A stretch of 64,000 nt of DNA, from assembly GCA_963726775.1 (NCBI GenBank), contig CAVSDL010000009.1:620001-684000 (forward strand), given 5' to 3'. This DNA is from CAIWHR01 sp963726775. Its GTDB lineage: Bacteria > Pseudomonadota > Gammaproteobacteria > Burkholderiales > Casimicrobiaceae. Under the pieces are notes generated by a model, which was not told the origin of the DNA, made no database searches, and was given only the letters and a program-made list of their open reading frames with translations. Below are positions 1 to 9,022 of this stretch, one piece after another. Within the stretch, counting starts at the first letter, position 1; each line of letters opens with the position of its first letter. The position numbers were made by a program, and so were the translations under genes.

Positions 1-908
1 ACCATCGGCAGCGCCTCCTTGGTGAGCGACGTAAAGAGGAGCTCGCCTTTTTCGCCGTCCGCCAGCACCTTGCCGGTTTCGGGATCGACGATCTCGGGGT
101 AGAAGTGGTCCTCCCAGATCGTCAGGCCGTCCTTGGTCTCGATGCACTCCTGCGCGACGCCGGGCCCGATGATTTCGGACAGTCCGTAGATGTCGATGGC
201 GTCCATGTCGAGCTTCGCCTCGATCGCCTTGCGCATCGCCGGTGTCCACGGCTCCGCGCCGAAGATGCCGACCTCGAGCGACGTGGTCCGCGGGTCGATA
301 CCCTGCCGCTCCATCTCCTCGGCGATCGCCAGCATGTACGACGGCGTCACCATGATGATGTCCGGCTTGAAATCGGCGATCAGCTGCACCTGCCGTTCGG
401 TCATGCCGCCGGACATCGGGATCACCGTCGCGCCGAGCCTTTCCGCGCCGTAGTGCGCACCGAGGCCGCCGGTGAACAGGCCGTAGCCGTAAGCGACATG
501 GATGATGTCGCCGGCCCGACCGCCGGCCGCACGGATCGAGCGCGCCATCACGGTCGCCCAGGTGTCGATGTCCTTCGCCGTGTAGCCGACGACGGTCGGC
601 TTGCCGGTCGTCCCCGAGGACGCGTGGATGCGCACGACCTGTTCGCGCGGCACCGCGAACATCCCGAACGGATAGTTGTCGCGGAGGTCGCTCTTGGTCG
701 TGAACGGAAAAAGCGCAAGGTCCGCAAGGGTCTTCAGGTCGGCGGGATGCACGCCCGCAGCATCGAATTTGCGGCGGTAGTGCGGAACCCGCTCGTAGGC
801 GCGAGCGAGCGACTCCTTGAGGCGCTCGAGTTGCAGCGCGGCGAGCTCATCGCGGCTCGCGGTCTCGATCGGCTCCAGGTCGCCGGGCCCCGGTTGCTTG
901 ACGGGCAT
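1..908 (-). CDS. paaK: Phenylacetate-CoA ligase PaaK (3' end outside the window)
   Basis: Activates phenylacetate to phenylacetyl-CoA with ATP in the cytoplasm, the first step of the paa pathway. About 302 codons are visible; the C-terminus runs off the left edge. The ATG at 908 gives an N-terminus starting MPVKQPGPGDLEP. The adenylate-forming motif SSGTTGKP lies at residues 97-104, followed by the family-typical stretches YGYGLFTGG and GAEPWTPAMR and the later YGLSEIIGPG. It is the last visible gene of the minus-strand paa operon, 82 bp after paaI. The identification is clear; only completeness cannot be judged. Confidence 0.95.
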   Translation of the reverse strand, partial: MPVKQPGPGDLEPIETASRDELAALQLERLKESLARAYERVPHYRRKFDAAGVHPADLKTLADLALFPFTTKSDLRDNYPFGMFAVPREQVVRIHASSGTTGKPTVVGYTAKDIDTWATVMARSIRAAGGRAGDIIHVAYGYGLFTGGLGAHYGAERLGATVIPMSGGMTERQVQLIADFKPDIIMVTPSYMLAIAEEMERQGIDPRTTSLEVGIFGAEPWTPAMRKAIEAKLDMDAIDIYGLSEIIGPGVAQECIETKDGLTIWEDHFYPEIVDPETGKVLADGEKGELLFTSLTKEALPM

Positions 909-990
909 CTTGCGTCCTCCCCTTTCCATTGCATCATGCCGCTGAAGGCCGGCCGACGCTCACTTGCGCGCAGGCGCCCTCTTCGTTTCG

Positions 991-1455
991 CTAACCCGGC
1001 GCGGCGTCGATCACGTGGCCCTTGATCCGGTAGCTCTTGCCGCGAAACAGCGCGATCCGTTCGCCGTGCTGATTCAATACCTCGATGTCGTAGACTCCGG
1101 TGCGGCCGCTCGTGCTTCGCTCCTGCGCGATGGCCGTCAACACATCGCCCTCGCGCGCCGGCGCGAGAAAGTCGATCCCGCATCCCGACGCCACGGTATT
1201 CAGGTTGTAGCTGTTGCACGCGTAGGCGAACGCGCTGTCGCACAGCGTGAAAATGAACCCGCCATGGCAGATCGCATGTCCGTTCAACATGTCGGCGCGC
1301 ACCGTCATCGCGAGCTCGGCGTGTCCCGGACCGATGCCGGTGATCCGCATGCCCAGCCCCTGCGTTGCGACGTCGCGTTCCCACATCGCCGCAGCGACGC
1401 GCTCGGCCAGCGCCTTGGCGGCGGCCGGGTTCATCGCCGGGTGGTGCTCACCCAT
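991..1455 (-). CDS. paaI: Hydroxyphenylacetyl-CoA thioesterase PaaI
   Basis: A 154-residue hotdog-fold thioesterase. PaaI hydrolyses ring-hydroxylated phenylacetyl-CoA dead-end products and so frees CoA in the paa pathway. The chosen ATG at 1455 (MGEHHPAMNP) overlaps the end of paaH by 8 bp, as expected inside an operon; an in-frame ATG 31 codons upstream would sit well inside paaH and adds a non-homologous, Arg/Ser-rich tail. The segment GHAICHGGFIFTLCDSAFAY is the characteristic hotdog helix region, followed by GCGIDFLAPAREGDVLTA. Length matches the family (about 140-155 residues). Confidence 0.93.
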   Translation of the reverse strand: MGEHHPAMNPAAAKALAERVAAAMWERDVATQGLGMRITGIGPGHAELAMTVRADMLNGHAICHGGFIFTLCDSAFAYACNSYNLNTVASGCGIDFLAPAREGDVLTAIAQERSTSGRTGVYDIEVLNQHGERIALFRGKSYRIKGHVIDAAPG

Positions 1456-3013
1456 GAAGTTTGCCTCCCGTGGATGCGCGCCGGAGAAGCAGCGGCGATA
1501 CGCGGTAGCGATCCTCGCCGTAATGCGCGGAGAGGTTGGCGAGCACATCGCGGATGCGATCCGCCCCCAGCGCGTCGGCCCACGCGAGCGGGCCGCGCGG
1601 ATAATTGACGCCCATTTGCATCGCGAGGTCGATGGCGGCGGGCGCCGCGACTCCGTGCATCACCGCGTCGGCCGCTTCGTTGGCGAGCATGGCGATAATG
1701 CGCATCACCACAAGCCCCGCGACATCGTCGAGGCGGCTTGCGGAAATGCCGGCGGCGGAGAGCGCGCCGATCGCGGATCGGAACGCCGCTGCGCAGCAGG
1801 TATCGGCATGCGACACCGCGAGCCGAACCGTTGCCGCGTAGTCGAACGCCAGGTCGAACAGCACGAGCTCGCGCACACCGGTTGCAATCGCGCGCGAAGT
1901 CGCCGTGCGCCCATCCGTAGCCGCAAGCCACGCCCCCCCTGCGTTTCCGGCAATGTGAATGACCCCGCCCGGGAAGCGCGAATCGCCACGCTCGCGAAGG
2001 ACGGCGACGCCCGCGACGGCGATCCGTTCCGCAAGCGGTGCCGCTTCGCCCAGGTCGCCGTGGACCGTGATCTTCTCCGGGGCCGCCTCCGCGGATTCGC
2101 TGCGAGGTTCGGATTTCGGCGCGCCGGGCGCGTAATCGTAGAACCCGCGCCCCGATTTGCGGCCGTACCGCCCCGCGGCGACCAGTTCGTGCTGACGCAC
2201 CGACGGCGCGTAGCGCGGGTCGTGAAAGTATGCTTCCCAGATGCTCCTCGTCACGGCGAAATTGACGTCGAGCCCGATCAGGTCCATCAGTTCGAAGGGA
2301 CCCATCCGGAACCCGCCGGCCTCGCGCACCACGGCGTCGAGCGTGGCGGGTTCGGCCGCACCTTCGGCGAGCAGCCGCAGCGCCTCGCCGTAGAACGGTC
2401 GCGCGCACCGGTTGACGATGAAGCCGGGCGTCGACAGGGCGTGCACCGGCGTCTTGCCCCACGCCGCGGCGGTCGCGAAAACCGCATCCGCCACCGCAGC
2501 GGACGTGGCAAGCCCGGTGATCACCTCGACCAGCGGCATCAGCGGCGCCGGATTGAAGAAGTGCATGCCGACGACCCGCTCGGGGTGCGCGAGGCCGACG
2601 GCAATCGCGGTGATCGACAGCGATGACGTATTCGACGCCAGGATGCATTCGGGCGTCACGACATTCTCGAGCCGCGAGAAAAGTTCGCGCTTCGCATCGA
2701 GGTCCTCGACGATCGCCTCGACGACGAGCTGCGCCACGCAGGCGTCGGGCAACGTGACCACGGTCGTGATGCGGCTGCCCGCCGCGGCGGCATCCGCCTT
2801 CTGCAACCTGCCCTTGGCGACGAGCTTGCCGAGCGCGTCGACGATTCCCCGCTTGGCAGCCTCGCCGGCACCAAAGCGCGAGTCGTGCAGCTGCACGCGA
2901 TGTCCCGCCAATGCCGCAATCTGCGCGATTCCCGCGCCCATCGCGCCGGCGCCGATGACGGCGACGGTGGAGCCAGGCGGGAGCGCGGCGGCCATCGTCG
3001 CCTTCGCGCTCAA
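1448..3013 (-). CDS. paaH: 3-hydroxyacyl-CoA dehydrogenase PaaH
   Basis: A 521-residue NAD-dependent 3-hydroxyadipyl-CoA dehydrogenase of the lower paa pathway. The N-terminal Rossmann motif GAGAMG is at residues 21-26, and the family signature for the first 3HCDH domain (MHFFNPAPLMPLVEVI) follows. The region after about residue 300 holds a second, degenerate 3HCDH-C domain near the end, the usual long PaaH layout. Its start overlaps the paaG stop by ATGA (3010-3013) and its end overlaps paaI, so the three genes are probably translationally coupled. Confidence 0.94.
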   Translation of the reverse strand: MSAKATMAAALPPGSTVAVIGAGAMGAGIAQIAALAGHRVQLHDSRFGAGEAAKRGIVDALGKLVAKGRLQKADAAAAGSRITTVVTLPDACVAQLVVEAIVEDLDAKRELFSRLENVVTPECILASNTSSLSITAIAVGLAHPERVVGMHFFNPAPLMPLVEVITGLATSAAVADAVFATAAAWGKTPVHALSTPGFIVNRCARPFYGEALRLLAEGAAEPATLDAVVREAGGFRMGPFELMDLIGLDVNFAVTRSIWEAYFHDPRYAPSVRQHELVAAGRYGRKSGRGFYDYAPGAPKSEPRSESAEAAPEKITVHGDLGEAAPLAERIAVAGVAVLRERGDSRFPGGVIHIAGNAGGAWLAATDGRTATSRAIATGVRELVLFDLAFDYAATVRLAVSHADTCCAAAFRSAIGALSAAGISASRLDDVAGLVVMRIIAMLANEAADAVMHGVAAPAAIDLAMQMGVNYPRGPLAWADALGADRIRDVLANLSAHYGEDRYRVSPLLLRRASTGGKLHG

Positions 3014-3801
3014 CGACCGGTGAACTGCGGCGGCCGCTTCGCCATGAACGCGGCGACGCCTTCGCGATAGTCGTCACTCATCCCCAGCTCGCGGATGAAA
3101 TCGCGCTCGAGGTCGAGCTGCGCCTCGAGCGTGCTCGCCGGGCTCGCGTAGAGTGCTTCTTTCGTGCGCGCCAGCCCTTTGGTCGGCGCATTCGCGAAGT
3201 GGTCAACCATCCGGCCGGCGACCACCGGCAATTCCGCATCGTCGACACACTGCCAGATCATCCCCCACGCCGCCGCCTGCTCGGCGGTGACCTTGTCGCC
3301 GAGCAGCGCGAGGCCCATCGCGCGCGCCGTGCCGACGAGCCGTGGCAGGAAATACGTCCCGCCGGTATCCGGAACCAGTCCGAGCTTGCAGAAAGCCTCG
3401 ATGAAGCTCGCCGACTTCGCGGCAATGACGATATCGCAGGCAAGCGCGAGATTGGCGCCCGCGCCGGCAGCGACACCGTTCACGGCGCAGATGACCGGCA
3501 GCGGCAGCGCCCTCAGTCCCAGCACCAGCGGCTTGTAGTTGCGCTCGACGGACGCGCCCAGATCGGCGGGTGCGCCGCCCGGGGCGACGGTGCGGTCGGA
3601 AAGATCCTGCCCCGCGCAGAAGCCGCGCCCCGCTCCGGTCAGCAGCAATACGCGTACGGACGCATCGGCACGCACGCGGGCCAGCGCGTCGCGCACCTCG
3701 GCGTGCATCGCATCGTTGAAACTGTTGAGGCGGTCCGGACGATTGAGCGTGAGCCGCGCGACGCCGGCGTCGGAGGTGAACAGAATGTGTTCATAGGTCA
3801 T
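3010..3801 (-). CDS. paaG: 2-(1,2-epoxy-1,2-dihydrophenyl)acetyl-CoA isomerase PaaG
   Basis: A 263-residue crotonase-family protein. PaaG isomerises the ring epoxide to oxepin-CoA and also moves double bonds in the open-chain intermediates. The start MTYEHILFTS at 3801 was chosen because the longer frame upstream is not crotonase-like and runs through the methyltransferase gene. Oxyanion-hole segments are visible: GFCAGQDLSD near residues 64-73 and AAGAGANLALACD near 105-118. It begins 2 bp after the stop of the upstream methyltransferase and ends in an ATGA overlap with paaH. Confidence 0.94.
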   Translation of the reverse strand: MTYEHILFTSDAGVARLTLNRPDRLNSFNDAMHAEVRDALARVRADASVRVLLLTGAGRGFCAGQDLSDRTVAPGGAPADLGASVERNYKPLVLGLRALPLPVICAVNGVAAGAGANLALACDIVIAAKSASFIEAFCKLGLVPDTGGTYFLPRLVGTARAMGLALLGDKVTAEQAAAWGMIWQCVDDAELPVVAGRMVDHFANAPTKGLARTKEALYASPASTLEAQLDLERDFIRELGMSDDYREGVAAFMAKRPPQFTGR

Positions 3802-3803
3802 GG

Positions 3804-4643
3804 TTATGTCCGGGTCCAGGCACCGAATTGCGAATGTCCCACGATGACGCTGCCGGTGGCGATGGCCTCGGCTTGCATCTTCGCGGCGAGGGTTTCGATG
3901 TCGACTTCGGCGGCCGTCGCCACGCCCAACCGCACGAGGGTCGGAAGCAGGGTGCCCGTCAAATCCGCAAACAGGTGCAGGCAATCCGACGCGTTTGCCG
4001 CTCCGCCGGCGATCGCCTCCATTCGCATGGATGGCGCCGCCAGCCCCGCCCCGACAAAAGCCGAATGCAGCTTGATGCCCATCCGTGCCTCGGTGCCGCT
4101 CAAACGAAACGCCTCCAGTATCCACCGGCAGCATCGGTCGAAGGTCGGCACCGGCGGAAACGACTGGACTCCACCCCAGTCCAGTTCATGGAAGACCATC
4201 GCGCCACCGGGGCGCAGGTGGCGGGAAAGCGTTCGCAGGGCGGCCGAAGGGTCAGCGGCAAATTGGAGGACATACCGGCCGACGACGGCGTCGAACGGTC
4301 GCTCGAACGCCATCGTGGTGAGATCGCCGTCGCGGAAGGACACGTTGCGCAGCGACAGGGCATCCGCCCGTGCCCGCGCCGCCGCCAGCGCGGCCGGAGC
4401 GCGGTCCATCCCCGTCACTTCTCCCGCGTCGCCCACCAGGGCCGCCGTCAGGAATGCAACGTCGCCGGCGCCACTTCCAACGTCGAGCACGCGCATGCCG
4501 GGGACAATACCCGCGTCGCGAAAAAACTGCCGGGTAATGGGGTCGATGAGCCGCGCTTGCGTACGGAGGCGCTCGAGCTCGCGATCCGCGTGGCCGAGAA
4601 CATAGGACGAAGCCGGAACGGTATCGCCGCCGCCGTTGCTCAT
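3804..4643 (-). CDS. Class I SAM-dependent methyltransferase within the paa operon
   Basis: A 279-residue protein with the class I methyltransferase motif I VLDVGSGAGDVAFL at residues 52-65, then an acidic motif II region (GMDRAPAAL) and LRPGGAMVFHE. Its substrate cannot be deduced. The ATG at 4643 is preferred over one 11 codons upstream because GAGGAA sits 7-8 nt before it. It lies between paaN and paaG in the same orientation, 2 bp from paaG, and must be co-transcribed with the operon. A methyltransferase is not part of the standard phenylacetyl-CoA pathway, so it may act on a pathway-derived or unrelated small molecule. Confidence 0.85.
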   Translation of the reverse strand: MSNGGGDTVPASSYVLGHADRELERLRTQARLIDPITRQFFRDAGIVPGMRVLDVGSGAGDVAFLTAALVGDAGEVTGMDRAPAALAAARARADALSLRNVSFRDGDLTTMAFERPFDAVVGRYVLQFAADPSAALRTLSRHLRPGGAMVFHELDWGGVQSFPPVPTFDRCCRWILEAFRLSGTEARMGIKLHSAFVGAGLAAPSMRMEAIAGGAANASDCLHLFADLTGTLLPTLVRLGVATAAEVDIETLAAKMQAEAIATGSVIVGHSQFGAWTRT

Positions 4644-4707
4644 CGACGTTTTCCTCGCGAAGGACGGGACATCCAACGTACCACACCTCCCGGCGGGAGT
4701 GAAACGT

Positions 4708-6372
4708 TCAGACGTGCATGCGATGCTGCACCACGCGAAACCGTCCGGCGACGAACGCCGCGTCGGTCAGCGCGGCATTCGCCGCCGGATTCGCCCCGGT
4801 GCCGTGGTAATCCGAGAACGCCGCCGACTGATTGACGAAGACTCCGCCGTTCAGATTGATCGACAGCGCGACACCTGCATCCTCGGCGACTTCGACGGCG
4901 CGGTCGATGACGGCGCTCCGGGTCGAGTACACCGCAAGCGTCAGCGCACCCTTGCGCTCGATCGCATCTTTCGCGATGGCGAGGCTCTCGGCGGTGTCCC
5001 TGGTCGCGATCACGAACGCGACCGGTCCGAACCACTCCTGCAGGTAAGTGTCCGAATCGGCGGCCGTCAGCTTCACGAGCAGCGGCGTGCGGATCGTGGC
5101 GCCCGGGAACTGCGGATGCGCGACGGCCTGCGTGTCGCGCACGATGGGCCCCAGCGCGCGCGCGGCCTCGAGCCGCTGCAGCACCCCGTCGTTGACGACC
5201 GCGCCCAGGAATTCGACCGCCCGCGCCGGGTCGGCGAGCAGCTTGCCCACGCCTTCGCCGAGTGCTTTGGCGACCTCGTCGAACGTCAGCCGGCCATCGG
5301 CCGTGTCGATCCCGTCCTTCGGAACGTAGAGGTTCTGCGGCGCCGTGCACATCTGCCCGGTGTACAGCGACAGCGAAAATGCGACATTGCGCACGAAGCC
5401 CTTGAAGTCCGCGGCCGAGTCCACGACGATCTGGTTGACGCCGGACTTCTCGGTAAACACCTGCGCCTGCCGTGCGTGGGCTTCGAGCCAGTTGCCGTTC
5501 GCGGCGCTGCCGGTGAAGTCGATCAGCTTGACGTCGGGCCGCTGGGCAAGCTTCTGCGCGGTATCGTCGCCCGCCGCGTGCGCGACCAGCGTGACGACAT
5601 TGGGATCGAAGCCCGCCTCGACCAGCACTTCGCGCGCGATTTTCACGGTCAGCGCGAGCGGCAGGATCGCGGCGGGGTGCGGCTTGACGACGACCGTGTT
5701 GCCGGTCGCGAGGTCCGCGAAGAATCCGGGAAATCCATTCCACGTCGGAAACGTGCAGCAGCCGATCACCAGTCCGGTGCCACGCGGCACGATCCGGAAC
5801 CGCTTTTCCATCTTGAGCGGTTCGTTCTTGCCCTGCGGCTTTTCCCAGTAGGCCGTGGCGGGAATCCGCCGCATCTCGTCCCACGCGTACGCGACGGCCT
5901 CGAGGCCGCGATCCTGCGCGTGCGGACCACCGGCCTGGAACGCCATCATGAAGGCCTGGCCGGTCGTGTGCATCACCGCATTGGCGAAGAGAAAGCTTTG
6001 CCGGTTGATCCGATGCAGGATCTCGAGGCACACGCCGACCCATGTCTCCGGACCCGCCTTGCGCCAGGACGTCTGCGCCTTCGCGATCGCGGAAAAGAGC
6101 GGGGCCACGTCGGCCCGCGGATACGTGATGCCCAGCGCAAAGCCGTACGGCGACTTTTCGCCGCCGATGCGGCCGGAGGTGCCCGGCTGGTCCAGCGGAA
6201 ATGCGCTGTCTTTCAGTGCGTCGAATGCCGCCTTGCCGGCTTCGGCGGCACCTTCGCCGTAGATCTTCGGGCTGGCCGACTCCGGGTACGGGCTCCAGTA
6301 GCCGCGCTCGGCGATGGCCTGGAGCGCGCGGTCGAGCGTGGCGCGATGGCGCTCGAAAAACGGGTGCGGCAC
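4708..6372 (-). CDS. paaN: Phenylacetic acid degradation protein PaaN (aldehyde dehydrogenase type)
   Basis: A 554-residue aldehyde dehydrogenase-fold protein of the short PaaN family found in betaproteobacteria. It acts in ring cleavage and oxidation of the oxepin-CoA intermediate, the role of PaaZ in Escherichia coli. Unlike PaaZ it has no C-terminal MaoC hydratase domain. Visible ALDH landmarks are FPTWNGFPGFFADLATGNTV (cofactor-domain entry), DFTGSAANGNWL, and the likely nucleophile Cys in TGQMCTAPQN. It lies between paaE (111 bp upstream) and the methyltransferase (64 bp downstream). Confidence 0.9.
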   Translation of the reverse strand: MPHPFFERHRATLDRALQAIAERGYWSPYPESASPKIYGEGAAEAGKAAFDALKDSAFPLDQPGTSGRIGGEKSPYGFALGITYPRADVAPLFSAIAKAQTSWRKAGPETWVGVCLEILHRINRQSFLFANAVMHTTGQAFMMAFQAGGPHAQDRGLEAVAYAWDEMRRIPATAYWEKPQGKNEPLKMEKRFRIVPRGTGLVIGCCTFPTWNGFPGFFADLATGNTVVVKPHPAAILPLALTVKIAREVLVEAGFDPNVVTLVAHAAGDDTAQKLAQRPDVKLIDFTGSAANGNWLEAHARQAQVFTEKSGVNQIVVDSAADFKGFVRNVAFSLSLYTGQMCTAPQNLYVPKDGIDTADGRLTFDEVAKALGEGVGKLLADPARAVEFLGAVVNDGVLQRLEAARALGPIVRDTQAVAHPQFPGATIRTPLLVKLTAADSDTYLQEWFGPVAFVIATRDTAESLAIAKDAIERKGALTLAVYSTRSAVIDRAVEVAEDAGVALSINLNGGVFVNQSAAFSDYHGTGANPAANAALTDAAFVAGRFRVVQHRMHV

Positions 6373-6483
6373 GGGGCGCTCCTCGGTCGTGGGTCCTTTG
6401 TCGATCTCTAGTGTACTGCGTCACCCCGAGGGGGCATAGGCAATCCGGGACTCGCCGGCGATCGACGTCCCGGACGACGCAGC

Positions 6484-7560
6484 TCACGCCGTCTGGTCGT
6501 AATCGACCGTCACCTTGTCCGTGACCGGATAGCTTTGGCAGGTCAGCACGAACCCGCGCGCGACTTCGTAATCCTCGAGCGCGAAATTGGCGTCCATGTC
6601 GGCCTCGCCGGCGACGAGCTTCGCGCGGCACGTCGAGCACACGCCGCCCTTGCACGAATACGGCAGCTCGATGCCCGCCTTCAGTCCGGCCTCGAGGATG
6701 CTTTCCCTGCCCCTTTCGACGTGGAACGTCTTCGTGGCGCCGTCGAGGATCACTGTCACCTCGCACTCCGTGTGCCCGGCCACGGGCGCCTTGCCCGCCT
6801 TGTGCTCGTGCTTCGGGATGCTGGTGGCGAAGCGCTCGATCCGCACTTTCGCGTCCGGGAAGCCACGGCCCTTCAACGCGTCCGCGACCGCGCGCATCAT
6901 CCCGTCGGGGCCGCAGACGAACACGGCATCCACGGCGTCGAGGTCGACCCAGTGCGCCAGCAGCGCGTCGGCCCGTCCGCGGTCGATGCGGCCATGCAGC
7001 AGCTCGATGTCCTGCGCCTCGCGCGACAGCACGTGCACGAGGTTGAATCGCGTCAGGTGCAGGTCCTTGAGGGCCGCGAGCTCTTCCTTGAACATCACGG
7101 TGCCCGATGCCCGGTTGCCGTAGAAGAGCGTGAACTCGCTTTTCGGCTCGACGGCAAGCGTCGTCTTGATGATCGACAGCAGCGGCGTGATTCCGCTGCC
7201 CGCGGCGAATCCGACGAAATGGCGGCGACGCGTCGCATCGAGAGGAACGCCGAAGTGGCCGAGAGGCGGCATCACGCCGAGCGTGTCGCCGGCCCTCAGC
7301 GTCTCGTTCGCCCACGTCGAGAAGAACCCGCCCGCATTGCGCTTGATGGCAATCCTGAGTTCGCCATCCTGCACCGCCGAGCAGATCGAGTACGAGCGCC
7401 GCACGTCCTGGCCGTCGATCGTGGTGCGCAGCGTAAGGTGCTGGCCCGGTCGGAAGCGGAACTGTTCCGCGATCGCCGCCGGCACCGCAAATGTCACGGC
7501 GACCGCGTCGCGGGTTTCGCGCTCGACCTTCGCGACGGACAATGGATGGAATTTGCTCAT
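6484..7560 (-). CDS. paaE: Phenylacetyl-CoA 1,2-epoxidase reductase subunit PaaE
   Basis: A 358-residue flavin/iron-sulfur oxidoreductase that passes electrons from NAD(P)H to the diiron oxygenase PaaA. The FAD-binding motif RRSYSICSA is near residue 55, the NAD-binding segment GSGITPLLSII near residue 117, and a C-terminal plant-type 2Fe-2S domain has SCKGGVCSTC and the final cysteine in LTCQSYP. Length and domain order match PaaE. It is the fifth gene of the epoxidase block, 51 bp after the paaD stop. Confidence 0.95.
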   Translation of the reverse strand: MSKFHPLSVAKVERETRDAVAVTFAVPAAIAEQFRFRPGQHLTLRTTIDGQDVRRSYSICSAVQDGELRIAIKRNAGGFFSTWANETLRAGDTLGVMPPLGHFGVPLDATRRRHFVGFAAGSGITPLLSIIKTTLAVEPKSEFTLFYGNRASGTVMFKEELAALKDLHLTRFNLVHVLSREAQDIELLHGRIDRGRADALLAHWVDLDAVDAVFVCGPDGMMRAVADALKGRGFPDAKVRIERFATSIPKHEHKAGKAPVAGHTECEVTVILDGATKTFHVERGRESILEAGLKAGIELPYSCKGGVCSTCRAKLVAGEADMDANFALEDYEVARGFVLTCQSYPVTDKVTVDYDQTA

Positions 7561-7611
7561 GTCGTTTCCGCGCCCATCCCCACGCAGGCGAGCTCCGCGA
7601 TCAGCCTGCGA

Positions 7612-8194
7612 TCAGTGCGGCTTGAAATAGTCGAACGGCTCGAGGCAGTCGTCGCACCGGTACTGCGCCTTGCAGGCCGTCGAACCGAACTGCGACAGGA
7701 GCCGGGTCCGCGTTGACTCGCAGCGCGGGCATGGCACGACCACGGCGCCACGCCGCAGCGGGCCAAGACCGGTAATGTCGATCGGGTGGGCGGCGCCGGC
7801 GGCGGCGGATCGCGCGCCATCCGGCGGCGCGATGCCGTATTCGCGCAGCTTGCGCTTAGCCTGCCGGCGCGATCCAATCCGTGGTCCACGCCGGCGAGAG
7901 CTGCGTTTCGAGCCGGAGGCGGGCAATGCCCAGCGCCGAGAGCGTCTCGCGAATGCTCGCCATGATGAATTCGGTCGCCGGACATCCCGAATAGGTCGGC
8001 GTAACGCGGACGACCAGCATCGCCGGATCCGCGGCGTCCCACTCGACGCTGCGGACGATGCCGAGCTCGACAACGGAGACGACGGGGATCTCCGGATCGG
8101 GCACTGTCTCCAGCGCCTCCCAGATCGCGGACAGCACGGGCAGCGGTCCCGCCTCGGCCGCCACCGCGATGGCGCGTTGCTCGGGCGTCACCAT
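7612..8194 (-). pseudogene. paaD: paaD, assembly factor of the epoxidase, split by an apparent 1-nt insertion
   Basis: PaaD is an SufT/MIP18-like protein needed for the phenylacetyl-CoA epoxidase. Residues 1-112 read cleanly from the ATG at 8194 (MVTPEQRAIA), including VPDPEIPVVSVVELGIVR and YSGCPATEFIM, then stop at TAA (7856-7858) after TTDWIAPAG. The missing C-terminus continues in the next frame: KRKLREYGIAPP, then a zinc ribbon with CPRC and CDDCLEPFDYFKPH, ending at 7612. Removing one T at 7858 restores a normal-length protein. The start overlaps the paaC stop by 7 bp. This may be a real null or hypomorphic allele or a sequencing or assembly error; the rest of the operon is intact. Confidence 0.88.
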
Positions 8195-8958
8195 TGCGCG
8201 TTTGGATAGGCGCGCTGCATGAACTGCATCTCGGCCAGCAGAAAGCCGAGATGCTCGGTATGCGCACCCTGCTTGCCGCCCCGCTGCATGTACGTGCCCG
8301 CGGGTGCCGCGAGCGTGGCTTCGGCGAGCACTTCTTCGACCTGCCGCCGCCACGGCGCTTCGAGCGCGCGGACGTCGGCGGCAATGCCGGCATCGATCAG
8401 CGTCAGCTCCGTCGCGTCGGGGACGAACATCTCGCCGGTGTACGTCCACAACCCGTCGACCGCCGCCTGCATCTTCGTGTGCGACTCGACCGTCCCATCA
8501 CCCAGCCGGATCACCCAGTCGCCGGAGCGCTCGACATGGTAGGCGACTTCCTTCGCGCCCTTGGCCGCGATCTCCGCGATCCGCGCGTCGTTCGAGCGCA
8601 CCAGCGCACGCAGCGCAATGAGGTGCCACGCATCGAACAGGAACTGGCGGGCGATCGTGTCCGCGAAGCTGCCGTTCGGCTGCTCGACGATAAGGAGATT
8701 GCGGAATTCGCCGCCGTCACGCAGGAAGGCGAGCTGATCCTCGCTGCGGCCCGTGCCGGCAAAGCGCGCTTCGACCTCGCCCGCGAAGCCGAGCCACATC
8801 CGCGCCTGGCCGACGAGGTCGAGCCCGACATTGGTCAGCGCCATGTCCTCCTCGACAATCGGGCCCTTGCCGACCCACGCGCCGAGGCGCTGCGCGAGGA
8901 TGAGCGGCGAATCGCCGAGGCGCAGCAGGTAGTCGAACAGCGGCCGGTCGGTGATCAT
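8188..8958 (-). CDS. paaC: Phenylacetyl-CoA 1,2-epoxidase subunit PaaC
   Basis: A 256-residue ferritin-like structural subunit of the multicomponent epoxidase; PaaC pairs with the catalytic subunit PaaA. The N-terminus MITDRPLFDYLLRLGDSPLI and the segments GPIVEEDMALTNVGLDLVGQ and EVAYHVERSGDWVIRLGDGT are typical of PaaC, as is the final region HTEHLGFLLAEMQFMQRAYP. It lies 64 bp after paaB and overlaps paaD by 7 bp. Confidence 0.95.
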   Translation of the reverse strand: MITDRPLFDYLLRLGDSPLILAQRLGAWVGKGPIVEEDMALTNVGLDLVGQARMWLGFAGEVEARFAGTGRSEDQLAFLRDGGEFRNLLIVEQPNGSFADTIARQFLFDAWHLIALRALVRSNDARIAEIAAKGAKEVAYHVERSGDWVIRLGDGTVESHTKMQAAVDGLWTYTGEMFVPDATELTLIDAGIAADVRALEAPWRRQVEEVLAEATLAAPAGTYMQRGGKQGAHTEHLGFLLAEMQFMQRAYPNAQW

Positions 8959-9022
8959 TGCAGCGTGGCAGGAAGAGAGCGGGTCGCCGGCAGGTGTCCG
9001 CGGCGACGTTCGGCTTCAGGGG

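Noticed and set aside
7856..7862. Programmed frameshift in paaD at GGC-TAA-G
   Set aside because: A stop codon at the shift point could recall prfB-like recoding, but there is no CUU-UGA-type slippery codon and no Shine-Dalgarno-like stimulator close upstream, so a simple one-base insertion is more likely.
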